Shown: one piece after another, positions 37,577 through 48,440 of the stretch
How the letters are laid out: every line of letters starts with the position of its first letter
Position numbering within the stretch: the first letter of the stretch is position 1
Assembly: GCF_009727055.1 (NCBI RefSeq)
Contig: NC_052357.1
Coordinates: 6,276,881-6,340,880, forward strand
Length of the DNA stretch: 64,000 bases
Reading direction: 5' to 3'
Source: Benincasa hispida
Lineage: Eukaryota; Streptophyta; Magnoliopsida; Cucurbitales; Cucurbitaceae
Translations under genes and position numbers: made by a program
The notes under the pieces: generated by a model
Database searches by the model: none
What the model was told of the DNA's origin: nothing
What the model saw: only the letters and a program-made list of their open reading frames with translations

Positions 37577-37709
37577 CATACCTTTGAAGACTCATTCTTC
37601 ACAAATCCCTCGATCAATCTCCAAGTGCACAAGAAATGCAACGCTCGAACGCAACCAGAACAATACGATCACTAGCACAAACACAACGAACGGCCTCCAC
37701 GAAACTAAT
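37577..37709. repeat. Left copy of ~130-bp duplication flanking gypsy LTR
   Basis: 37577-37709 (CATACCTTTGAAGACTC…) recurs at 39385-39518 with about ten differences. Both are the same part of LTR C, so the gypsy LTR is bracketed by a long duplication, not the usual 5 bp. Confidence 0.9.
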
Positions 37710-37717
37710 AAAAAACT

Positions 37718-39384
37718 TGATGCATTGTAAATGTGATGAAATAATGGTCTATAATTGTGATGATGATTTATGCATTGCACATGCAAGTTTTCCTAGTAAA
37801 ACCCAAGTATAAATCTCATTAGGTTTCCTGGTAAGTCTAGGGTCGAACAAAGGGACTACTAAGTTACTATGCGGCAGTAAATTTTGATTCCTTTGCGGTG
37901 GCAAAAACAAATAAGTTGGTTGGTATTTGGTTTAAGTATATGTCCTATGCGACGGAGTCGAGTAAAGAGTTGATGAAATCGAAAGTTACAATGAGTATGC
38001 GATGAATGGGTTGAGAAGGGATTTCGCTAACAATTCCTAAGATTGCGTTCAAGTTATGCGATCATGCTACACACACACAATAGCATGTCACCTCTCAATG
38101 CAAACGCCATAGTTCCTATTTCTAGGACACATGCGATGTATACGATAATGTCGGTAGGACTTATGTCTAAGCTTCTATTCTTGTCTATGCTATGATGAAT
38201 GATGCACACACATACAAGGTAACCGCATACTATCATATCCTATTTCTAGGGTGCATGCGATGCATAATAGCAAACAGAACTTATGTCTAAGTTTCTATCT
38301 CTTGCTTATGCGGTCCTAATCTGACTCTCTCAAGCTTAGATTCTGACCTGACTCTCTCAAATCTAGGTTCTTTCTTTAGACTACTCTCTCAAGTACCTCT
38401 AAAGGGTGAACGACTCATACATAAGACAAAATGATTGCATAAAGTGAAGATCTTAAGTCATGCTAGCTAAGTACTTCTCAACCCATTCAAAAATTTAGCT
38501 ACTCATGCGAAACGTGGAGAGATTGTACAGATGTTGAGATGAGAATTCCATTTTCTATAAATAAAGTACAGAATACAAAACAACAATGGAAAGTAGGGAT
38601 AAGAAGCCTGGTAGCAATGTCTTGCTTCCCGTGGCTTTTACACTATCTTTTTACTCTACTCTGCCCAGAAGAATATCCTTGCTTTCGTAAGTTTCGGCCC
38701 TTTATCTGTTTATAGCGCTTCCCGGCAGTCTTTCGAGCTATCCAGGAATGTCCCTTCGGCGTCTTCTTCTCTTCGCTCGCCTCCGCCTTCTAAGTATAAG
38801 AATAACTACAGACTAACGGTAATCTATTTGTATATGATCTATCTTCTGTGTGTGGCGAACTTCTTGAACGATGGTGGCCTTCGGTGTTTATAGAGCTCAA
38901 GGTGAAGAAGCTTTTCTCTCTAATGATTGCAATGATGGGAGGTCATTAAATCTTCTGTCTGATGCGCCGATTAATGATCACCAAAAAGTTGAATGTACTT
39001 GCTACAGTGTGTCGTTAACGGCTTGTCAACTAAATTCGAATTCGACCGTCATCAGCTTTCCGTCCCATCATGATTTATTAAGCTTTCACCTTGATGCACC
39101 GTCTTTATGCAACCACCTTCTTGAGCAACTTTTCGAGCACATACGATCGTATGACTTTGCAATCGCAATCTTTCAATGCGCGTGGACACCAAATTCCTTT
39201 GATCGCAATTTATCTTGCGCCAACGCATTTTTCCTACACAAAATAAGCAAATTAGCTGCTTTTATGCGATCGCAATATTCTCAGTTTAACACTTTTGGAC
39301 ATGATTTTGTATACTTTTACCGTCACATTTCCTCATTGTTTTACATCTTTGAGCTGTAATAACGTGTATTTATGCCCGTTATCA
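37718..39384 (-). mobile_element. Fourth-level gypsy-type LTR (D)
   Basis: On the minus strand it starts TGATAACGGGCATAAATAC at 39384 and ends ACAATGCATCA at 37718; 1667 bp, related to the LTR at 7984-9434. No PPT or PBS adjoins it, so it is solo-like. Flanks AAACT and CATAC do not match; instead about 130 bp of LTR C is present on both sides. The 162-codon plus-strand ORF at 38871-39359 inside it has no recognisable domain and is not called. Confidence 0.75.
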
Positions 39385-39518
39385 CATACCTTTGAAGACT
39401 CATTCTTCACAAATCCCTCGATCAATCTCCAAGCACCCAAGAAATGCAACGCTCGAATGCAACGATCGAAACAATATGATCACTAGCACGAACACAACGA
39501 ACAGCCTCCACAAAACCA
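39385..39518. repeat. Right copy of ~130-bp duplication flanking gypsy LTR
   Basis: Second copy of 37577-37709. It continues into the remainder of LTR C, so this copy is the one in its natural context on the right side. Confidence 0.9.
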
Positions 39519-41690
39519 ATCGAGTCACACTCGATTCACGAAATGAGTGAGGACACCACCACAATGGTTACCTTGGTATTCTCGATGTGAGAATCCAGGA
39601 GTTGTGGGCTCTATATGACCTTGGCTTGAGGAAGAAACAAGAGGATAATGATCATGTAGACAATCGAGCAAATGGGAGATAGGAAGTTGTCTATCGTGTA
39701 GACGATGTGTTCAATTGCTTAGTAAATGGTAGCCTATTGTATAGACTTATCCACTCAATCGTTTAGCTATGATCAGCTGATGAACTATTGTATAGTCAAG
39801 CTCCACGATCGTTTAGTCTCTACCAGATATCGCTTAGTGAAACACTTTCACTTGATAGCTTCTCCGTGAGTTCTTTCCGAAAGTGGCAATTCTCTAAATT
39901 TAGGAAAACATTTTTCCTTTTATCTCACAGTTACCATAAAACCACCTATAACCTCCATTCAATTGGCTATTAGAGAAAACAATTTAATTATCAAATAATT
40001 AATACATTATAAATAAATATGATAACCAACTTACCATATTATATTTATAACCTATAGTTTTAATATTCATCTCATGAAACATACAAACCATAGTTCTTTT
40101 TCTATTTTATGGTACTTAATGTAAATCATATTTACATTAATCCTCCACTTGATGTATCTCATACATCACACCAATTATATCATATATAGTTAAATTTACT
40201 CTTGTTAATTTGAACACTTCAAACTAACCCCAAGAACCGATTCTCAACTTGAAACTCCAACGGTACATGAATAACTAGCTAAACTCTTTAGTCATGGGAT
40301 CCACCATCCATTAATTGTTGGGCACTCCACTAAAGACCAACAGCTGCATTCTCCTCAATACAGATATATTTCTATATCCATATCAACCAATCAATAATGC
40401 GATAACCCTTCACAGATCGCTCGTAAGTACAGTTGGTCCAATTTACCGTTTTGCCCCTGTAGTTACATCTAACTCCTTAAGTACCACTGATTCCTCTAAT
40501 GAACAAGAAGTCATAGTCCTACTATGACTAGGTCCTCTCTTCCAAAGAGAGAGTGTGGCCACTATGTTCAAGATTTGAAATCAGCTCTTTAGGGAGCAAT
40601 CTATCTACTTACCCCTACTTCCGGGAATGAGTGAATTTCGTCTTGTGTAACTGAGTTCTCAGCTCCCCAATCAGACTAATCCCCAAAAAGGTAGACTTGT
40701 CGAGTTGGTAATCTGGCCACTCTCATCCATACTAATCAAAGGATCGCCCTCAAAGACAAGAGTTCCCAAAACACTCAGGATTAAGGTCATGTTACCTATA
40801 GTCGTTTAAGTGAGATGTAAGTCTCAAATATCAACGGCGTTATATAAAGAGACGAATCATCTAATGGTCCGGTCTTATACACTCTTTGTATAGGATACCC
40901 CCGCTCGTATGTCTCCACATGAATGGTCAGGATCAGACTATCTGTAGTAGTTCACAACACTTGTAAATCTCTACAAAGTGGGTCGTATCCGTAGTGTCAC
41001 CAAGATAAGGTATCCCTCCTTAATCCATATACTACCGACCTTTTAGGTTATTACTTAAGGCATGATCCACCTGTATATCTCATATACATGCTTAAGTTTA
41101 CATACAATAACCATGAATCTTTGTTTATTGGATACGAGTACATGCAAATAAAATAACTCTTATTTTATTAATAATAATGTGTACAAAGTTTACAAACTAC
41201 GAGACTCCGGGAGAATTAGGACACCAATCCCAACAATAATTTGTTAGAAGATGCATAATTGTTTTGTATGTTTGTGAATGGCTTTAATTCTGTCACAATG
41301 GCTTGGAAAGATCTTGCTTCTACTAATGGGTTCTCTTGGATAAGAGTTCTTGCAGTTTCTATGTGGTTGTGTTCAAAATTTGGAGATTCGTTAATGCATT
41401 TTTTAATGGTTGTTTGTGAATTCAAAGAGAATTTAAATAGTACGTAATTTTGAGAGGAATGTGAAGAGTTTCAGTCTTCAAAGGTGAGAGATCTTTTGAT
41501 CTCTTCTTTATCTTCTTTTTCTATGTAATTGCATGCTAAATTAAATCAAGTGTTTATGTTTCCGTTCTCTATTTGATTATATGTTTTGTAAGACAAAATT
41601 GGGATACGAATCCTTTCTGCACAGAGTGTTATCTACTCTTTCATTAATAACTAATATAAATAATTTGTATGATTTCATCAATCTTCAATT

Positions 41691-42190
41691 ATGACTAGCG
41701 TTAAACCTTTTAAATGTCGACAAACTGAACGACAACAATTATACGAGTTAGAAAAACACTATAAACATTGTGCTAATAATCGATGACCTAGGGTTTGTCT
41801 TTGTTGAGGAATGTCCTTAAGTACCTGCAAATACCCGCTGCTAGAGCACCTTGAAATGTTTGGAATGCATATGATAGATGCGTCAAGGCAAACAAAAAGG
41901 GTCGAGCGTATATTTTGGCCAGCTTATCTTACGTCTTGGCCAAGAAGCACGAAAATATGATCACTGCATGTGAGATCATGGATTCGTTGAGGGAGATGTT
42001 TGCACGACCATCCACACAACTCCAACATAACACTCTGAAATACATTTTCAATTCCCATATGAAAGAAAGGGTTTATGTTCAAGAAAATGTTCTTAACATG
42101 ATGGTCCATTTTAACATGGGTGAGATGAATGGGTCTATCATCGACAAAGCCAGTTAGGTTAACTTACATTTTGGAGACTCTACCTAAGAG
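41691..42190 (+). pseudogene. Copia gag remnant
   Basis: Seen: the best stretch is YILASLSYVLAKKHENMITA, then CEIMDSLREMF and ENVLNMMVHFNMGEMNGSII (to about 42157), the UBN2-type gag of plant Copia elements. Upstream text (VWNAYDRCVKANKKGRA) is readable with stops and shifts. Plus strand, belonging to the element whose leader is 30541-31618 and 33487-33714. The CCHC zinc knuckle is not found. Confidence 0.85.
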
Positions 42191-42244
42191 TTTTCTCCAT
42201 TGCCTGTCACCATGTTAAGATGTGGATCTGATTCTTTTTCCATT

Positions 42245-42581
42245 AAAGTGTTACAAATGATCTTATCCTAATCATTCATGTAGAGACAATAGAAGATGTG
42301 GACAAAGATGAATAGATCAAAGATATGGATCTCAAAATGGAGTTCATGTACTTCAATTCAGTCAGGTACCTTATAGATCAACCTGATAAGGTTAAACTTA
42401 TAGATTGCAAATTGATCTACAAGGGAAAATGGTGTTGGTGGTAGGGTGCAGACTTTTAAGGCTAGACTAGTGGCAAAGGGTTATACCCAGGTTGAGAGAG
42501 TTAACTGTGAGGAATCTTTTTCACCTGTTACGACGTTAAAGTCTATCCGAATACTCTTGTCCATTGCCACATATTATGACT
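42245..42581 (+). pseudogene. Copia RT fragment with LTR sliver at the join
   Basis: 42245-42290 is about 45 bp of LTR-type text (GTTACAAATGATCTTATCC). From there reverse transcriptase start text follows (MDLKMEFMYFNSV, DQPDKVK, then SGKGLYPG… in another frame) to about 42581. Protease and integrase between gag and RT are absent. Many stops. Confidence 0.75.
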
Positions 42582-45500
42582 ATGAGATTGATAGATTAAT
42601 TAATTAACTCTATAATTAAATTAATCACCCTTCATTAACTGTTGGTCACTCCATTAAAGACCGACAACTACACTCTTCACACTATAGATATATAACCAAT
42701 CAACGTGGCACTGACCATTCATAAATTGCTCGTAAGAAAAGTTGGGTTAAAATTACCATTTTACCTCTGCAATTACATCTAACTCCTTAAGTACCACTAG
42801 TCTCGCTAATGAACAATTAGTCATAGTCCAACTATAACTGAACCTCTCTCGAACCAGGAGAGAGTGTGGTGCCACATTGTGCAAGACACAGAACCAGTCT
42901 TTAAGGGAGAAATTGTCACATCCCCCTCCCGAGTCGATCCTTCAACCCGAAAAGAAGTGTGAGACCATAGATTTTAAGGATTTCTATTGTTTAGGACTTT
43001 ATGTTTATACATATATTTCATTTTTAAACATAAAACATAACCGAGGTAATTCAGTTGAAAATGTTTATACAATACATTAGCGTTTATCTATTTATTATCG
43101 TACATCTAAACACTCATGCTACCACTATCCAAATAGAATGATTTCCGCAATCACTCCGATAATTGGTCCTAATTCAATTTCCGCACCCTCTTCCTGTTAC
43201 TTGGGGGGAGGTTTAGGAAAACATTTGAAAATCATGAGCGAGAATGCTCAGTGAGTGGTAAGTTTTAAACCAAATAATAATGACTTTTCAAAATAATTTT
43301 CTGGGAAACCAACATCACAACATAAACTATCATTCAAACATATGTACGTACTGACAATTCGTGAAACCAGATTGACATGATCACGATATTCAACAATACA
43401 TACTAAATCCCATAGACTGGTTTGAGGAAACAATTTCTAGTACCCCAAAAAACCCATCGAATGTGCACATGTCGACCATTTCTGCTAGACATAACTCGGG
43501 TATGTGGATAATCCCAGCCAGATACACTGACAATTTCAGTCCAACGTCCACGAAGTATGCTAATAATATCCGAGTACAATTTCCAATTTCCAATCAAAGT
43601 GATAAGAACAAACATCCAAACCAAGACTCACAGAATAAACAGTCATCCAAACAAAAGAACAATAATTATAATTCAGGAAAACATATATTTTTAGATTATG
43701 CCAAATTTACCAAACTGGTACAAATATATAATATATCCAAACATTCAAAAATATCAACCACTCACCATTTTTCCTGATCGGTTTTCCGAAGTTTCTTTAA
43801 CCAACTTCTTGTCCTATTTCTCCTAAATTCAAATTCCTTCTTTTTCAAAGAATTTCAAAATTAGCCTATAATTCTTTTCAATAATCCCAATCTTATTCAC
43901 CAATAACTTTAAGAGTTTAGAAAAACTAGCTTACCTTCTATAACTAGGCTTGACTTATTCCAAAACCATTCGTTGAAGGTTATCTTGGCAAATTGGTGGG
44001 TGTTAAGCTGTAGGGTGGTTGCGTTTGGTGCATAGGTGGGCTGGAACGCATGCAGCTGGGCGGTAGCATTTGCACAGAGCAGCACTGGGCGACAAGATGT
44101 GTGCAATGTGTACTGAAGTGTGTTTATGCGTTCGTTCAAATGCATCTGGCAGGGCGCCCGCAAGCACTTGCATTGGCAAGGACACACGGCAGGCTAAACG
44201 ATAAGTTTACACGATCAGCCTATCCGATCAGCTGGCCACTTGACTTCCAACGCAAGCTCTTCTTTCTTCAACGCCTCAGTTGGGACAGTAGCCCGAGACT
44301 TTCCTCTATACTCCCTTCTAAGGACTTCCTTACTAACTTTACTCAAAAGGCACGAGTGGATTGTGAGAGTTGTTCGTCTCAACTTATCCTATTTATAGGT
44401 CTCTCAAGTCCTTCCCAGCTTGACATCTCCAGCTTAACTGGATGTCAATGTGCCCTCAACTTGCACTGCCCACGACAACCCTTTGCCACCTTGGTCCGCA
44501 AGTGTCTTCCTTTCCTTTAGCCAATGCTTTAGCTTTCCTTTGCATGCCCTCACGTGCGCCCACCTCAAATCTTGTCCATTCCATCCTAAATTTCCAACTA
44601 ACAACTCGTAGTTCCAATTCGTCGAACACTTAAGCCGGTGTATCACCCACCGTTTGTCCTTCGAATCATAGCTTAACAGCCCATAGCCACGTGCACAAGA
44701 CCAAAGTATTCACCACCTAAACTCGCAAGTCTTTTGTGTGTCACAAGCCCCATCAACGCATAGACACTACACTATAGCTCTTTCACATAGCTTCATCATG
44801 TAGCTCTTTTGCGTACTGCATGCCCATCGTCGCATACCTCACGCACGCTGCCTCGCTCCATCGCATAGCTCTAGCGTGCATCAAGTAGCTAGTGCATTGT
44901 GCTCATCGTCACATACTGGTCCACACGCATGCCCAGCCTCAATTGCTTAGCTTTGCGCTCATCGCTTATCGTCTGGCACTATCGTGCAGCCTCGCAAGCA
45001 GCTATGTGATCGCTCTTACTCAACACCCTAATGGCTCACACTCGGCGCCTTGTGTCCCCTCTCGCGCGACTCCATGCGTGCGGTCGAGCGCTCATGCCTT
45101 GCGTCTAATCATCCTGCTCATGTGTGGTCAGCGCCTCGTTTACACTCGTTGCTCGGTGACCCTTCCTCACAATGCTTATATCATGCGCCCAAGCTTCCGC
45201 GCATCACTTAGGCTTAACGTCTTCCTTGTGCCAACGCCCAACACACCTTGCCCATATGCATACTAACCTTACAAGCCCCTTAGTTGCCGCATACTTTATC
45301 CACACCCAACGATATTCCAATGTGTGATCAACCTACTCATGCCAACACTTGGCCAGTGCATTGACGCTCACACTTTTCTTTGCATCAACCTACAATACCT
45401 ATAACCAACGTATGGGGCCTTCATACGTGCACCTTTCTAAGTAACATAGATCAATGTTAGATGTTTATATGTTTAAATACTTAGTCAAATTTATTTCCTA

Positions 45501-45875
45501 AAACCTTCACTTTAATAATTAGTCCCTTAGATTAAAATTTTTCATTGACCAAACTTTTAATTACACAAATAACACTCGAGGTCTCACAGAAATTTATCTA
45601 CTTACCCTAACAATTGAGAAGAATTAAATTTCTTCTTGTGTAGTTGTATTCTCAGCTCCCTAATCAGACGAATCCCCAAAATGATAGGCATATTGAGTCG
45701 GTGAATCTAGCCACTCTCACCCATGCAAATCAAAAAACGCCCTCATAGGAAAATTTTGGGTTAATGCAACTAAATGTCAAATAAAATAACACTTATTTTA
45801 TTAAATAAATAATATGTTTGTAAAAATACAATTTACAAACTGCAAGACCATGAGATTTAGGGCATCGACCCCAAT
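42582..45875 (-). mobile_element. Copia LTR fragment, antisense, split by solo LTR
   Basis: Own parts are 42582-42913 and 45594-45875. Right end CGACCCCAATA (minus strand TATTGGGGTCGATGCCC). Only the first ~600 bp of the LTR is present. The left break joins the RT fragment directly, and the right end joins hAT coding sequence. No target duplication could be identified. Confidence 0.8.
42914..45588. mobile_element. Solo LTR, 2675 bp (gypsy-like TGTCACATCCCC start), TSD GAAAT
   Basis: Starts TGTCACATCCCCCTCCCGAG and ends CTCGAGGTCTCACA, with perfect duplications GAAAT at 42909-42913 and 45589-45593. The TGTCACnCCCC start and the long size resemble Tekay/Del-type gypsy LTRs; this class is inferred. 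GTGAGACC near the start and GGTCTCAC at the end form a subterminal inverted repeat. 44700-45300 is CG-richer than its surroundings. ORFs inside are not conserved proteins. If the class is right, the transcription strand is plus. Confidence 0.85.
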
Positions 45876-48164
45876 ACTTTATTGATAGAAATTGAAAGTT
45901 GCATAAGAGAATTATTAGTTTCTCTCAAATTGAGAACCGTAGAGGGGAAACAATAGGAAAAGAGATGGAGAAATGTTTGAAACAGTGGGTATTGAAAAGG
46001 TTTTGACATTAACTATTGATAATACTTCATCAAATGATACATCCATCGGTTACTTAAAGAAGTGTTCTAAACATGGGTTAATGTTGAATGATGATTTATT
46101 GCATGCTAAATGTTGTGCATATATATTGAATTTAATTGTTTGTGATGGCTTGAAAGATGTGATGATTCATTTATTCAAATTCGAAATGTCGTGAGATTTG
46201 TTAGATCTTCTCCTGTTAGACTTGCTAAATTTAAGAAGTACATTGAAGAGGAGAGCATATCTAGTAAGAGTATGTTGTGTCTTGATGTTCAAACTAGATG
46301 AAATTTTGCATACTTTATGCTTGATGCACCTAAAAAGTTTGAAAATGCATTTGAGAGGTTAAAAGACTACGACACAGTTTACATGAATGAGGAGAGTAAA
46401 CCAACCACCCAAGATTGAAAATTTGCTAGAATATTTATCAAATTCTTGTCTGTATTTTATGAAGTAACTGTTAGGTTTTTAGGGTCTCTTTATGTTACTT
46501 TCAATACAATCTTCCATGAGATTAGTATTATTTAGAATTGCATAAGAAAATATTCAAGTGTAACTGGTCCTGAAATTTTTCTTTTGCGTGAAATGGTAAT
46601 GAAAATGCAAGAGAAGTATGATAAGTATTAGGAGAAAAGCGAGAAAACAAATTTCCTTTTGTATGTTGCTTTAATTTTGGACCCACGTTACAAGATGAAT
46701 CTTTTATGTGCTATCTGAACCAATTGTTTGACACGAGTGCGGCTAAGTCGAAAATAAGGTGGAGAATTTTTTTTTAGAAAATTGTTAAATGAATATAGTT
46801 TGTCAACTGTTAATCATGGTTCATCTTCATGTCCAAATATGAGTCAATCTTCAGTTTGTACGGGTAGTAACTCGACGACTACATCTAGTACTACTTGTTC
46901 TACTATTAGTATTGCTTCGTAGGTTTTTTGTTTTGATTTTGAAGATATGGAAGAAGATGATACCTAAAGTGTGGATACAAAAGTTGAGATTTACTTGAGT
47001 CTCGTATTAAACGTGTGGAGAACTTTGATATCTTAGAGTGGTGGAAAGGAAATTCCTCTAGATATAAGGTTCTTAACAAAATTGCACGAAATCTTTTAGC
47101 AATTCTAGTATCCATAGTTGCTTCTGGGTTTGCATTTTGTACTAGTGGGAGAGTAATCGATCCTTTTCGTTCCACGTTAGCTCCAACCACAGTTGAGACA
47201 CTTATATGTGCACAAAATTGGTTACATTCAAAAGTAATTAGCATTGATCTTCAAAGATATTTGGAGGATATTGTAATTGTTGAAGAAGGTTTGTATCTTT
47301 GAACATTCTTTCAAGACTTCAAATATATTATTTATATAATTATTATGTTAATAAGTTCATCATTTTTTTAGACTTCAAAGCAGGTTTAGAGGCGAAAAGT
47401 AAGGAGAAGAACGAGAAGAACGAGAAGGAGAAGGTGGCTTGAACAAGTTTGCTTTTATGTGACTTAAAACATCGAAAGTTTGTTATTGTTGGAGAACTTT
47501 TATGTAATTGTTGAAGAACTTTTGTGTTATTATTTGTAGAATAAGAAGATTTATGTTTGTAGTACTTATATTTGGACTTTGAAACTTTTGAATTTATTGT
47601 TGTTGTCAAACTAGTAGTGTAACTCAAAACTTTGAACGTTGTCATCTGGACTTTGGAACTTTTATGTTATTGTTTAAACAAAAAGTTTTATGTTTGTAGT
47701 ACTTATATTTGGACTTTGGAACTTTTAATTTTATTGTTGTTGTTGTGTTGAATTAGTATTATTATATTGATAGAAGTCTAATAGACTAGTATTACCTAAT
47801 ATTTGCTAATTGTAATTGTTATTATTAAACTTTAAACTTATTCATTTTTGTTGTCTTGGAATTTCAAATTTGGTTTTCAAAACATAAAAATATATTTTGA
47901 ATACAAGAAATAATTTGAATTCATTGTTTGATTGAATTTAAATTTTAAAATTATATTCAGAAAAGGTTGTAAGAAAAAGGGAAAAATTAGAAGGAAATTT
48001 CAAATTAGAAAATTATGAAATAGGGAAAAAAAGAGAGAAACAACTATCCAATATTGCAAAACTGAACTGAACCAAACATGCGACTTGATTCGTTTTCAAA
48101 ATTTCAAAATTTGCGGTTCAATTCGGTTTGAGCTCCAAACCAAACCGAACCGTGAACACTCCTA
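45876..48164 (+). mobile_element. 3' half of a second hAT transposon
   Basis: The left side is cut by a Copia LTR at 45875. The right end carries the hAT terminus GAACACTCCTA (complement TAGGAGTGTTC) at 48154-48164, with AACCAAACCGAACCG just inside. The 5' half is not found anywhere in the window, so the 8-bp duplication (right flank AGCATCTC) cannot be checked. Confidence 0.85.
45885..47302 (+). pseudogene. hAT transposase, C-terminal half, broken
   Basis: Text begins in the catalytic region (DRN*KLHKRIISFSQIENRR, Trp changed to stop), then GIEKVLTLTIDNTSSNDTSI (45973-46194), FAYFMLDAPKKFENAFERL (about 46305-46370), LLYVALILDPRYKMN (46660-46700) and the dimerisation end FDILEWWKGNSSRYKVLNKI with APTTVETLICAQNWLHS (47015-47302). 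More than five stops or shifts. About as degraded as the element at 2509-5885 but a separate subfamily (different TIR base, different text). Confidence 0.9.
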
Positions 48165-48169
48165 AGCAT

Positions 48170-48440
48170 CTCTACTCACCACCATTTGTAATCAACCCAT
48201 TACTTTAGCTATAAAATTCATTCAACGCATTCATTAGGTATTCATTGTGTTAAGATCAATTATCATGTTCAAACATATTGATTTAGCTGATAGTCCTTGT
48301 TTCGATCCTAGACTCACCAGGAACTCTAGTTAGACTTATACTTGGGCTTAAGTAAAGTAAACATTGCGTTCAACATAGATCATTTATTTCATTTACCAAC
48401 CAAGACACGATAAAAGGCAATCTTTAATCGTAACCATTTC
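48170..48440 (+). mobile_element. Gypsy-type LTR end fragment
   Basis: CGATCCTAGACTCACCAGG and TTATACTTGGGCTTAAG (48305-48355) are the reverse complement of the end block of the gypsy LTRs at 8050-8110 and 37790-37850. Borders are not defined. This is the sequence into which the second hAT inserted. Confidence 0.6.

Larger units (their letters stand above)
37417..41235 (-). mobile_element. Third-level solo LTR (C), antisense, TSD GTAAT/ATAAT
   Basis: Plus-strand text starts TGAAGGAAATC at 37417 and ends CCAATCCCAACA at 41235. Flanks GTAAT (37412-37416) and ATAAT (41236-41240) match 4/5. LTR B text continues correctly on both sides (GCATGTTGTAAT / TTTGTTAGAAGATGCATAA). It contains a gypsy LTR (D) and an odd 130-bp duplication. 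Confidence 0.88.
35404..41354 (+). mobile_element. Second-level solo LTR (B), TSD GTTTC
   Basis: Starts TATTAGGGTTGATGTCC at 35404 and ends AGAGTTCTTGCA at 41354. Perfect duplications GTTTC lie at 35399-35403 and 41355-41359. Own sequence is 35404-37416 plus 41241-41354 (about 2.1 kb). It is inserted in LTR A, same family and same strand. Confidence 0.93.
33715..41643 (+). mobile_element. Outer solo LTR of nested stack (A), TSD TTAAT
   Basis: Starts TGTTGAGGTTGATGCCC at 33715 and ends CTACTCTTTCA at 41643. Perfect duplications TTAAT lie at 33710-33714 and 41644-41648. The LTR's own sequence is 33715-35403 plus 41360-41643 (about 1.97 kb); the rest is LTR B and its contents. Confidence 0.92.

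Noticed and set aside
38871..39359. 162-codon plus-strand ORF
   Set aside because: Lies within the gypsy LTR, antisense to it, with no recognisable domain; such ORFs arise by chance at this length.
23663..41359. Pairing the LTR at 23668 with LTR A or B as one full-length element
   Set aside because: A and B each have their own perfect duplications (TTAAT, GTTTC), which differ from GAATC at 23663-23667.
44050..45266. ORFs of 156 and 124 codons
   Set aside because: Inside the 2.7-kb solo LTR; Cys/His/Leu-rich low-complexity text in a locally GC-richer stretch, no domain.
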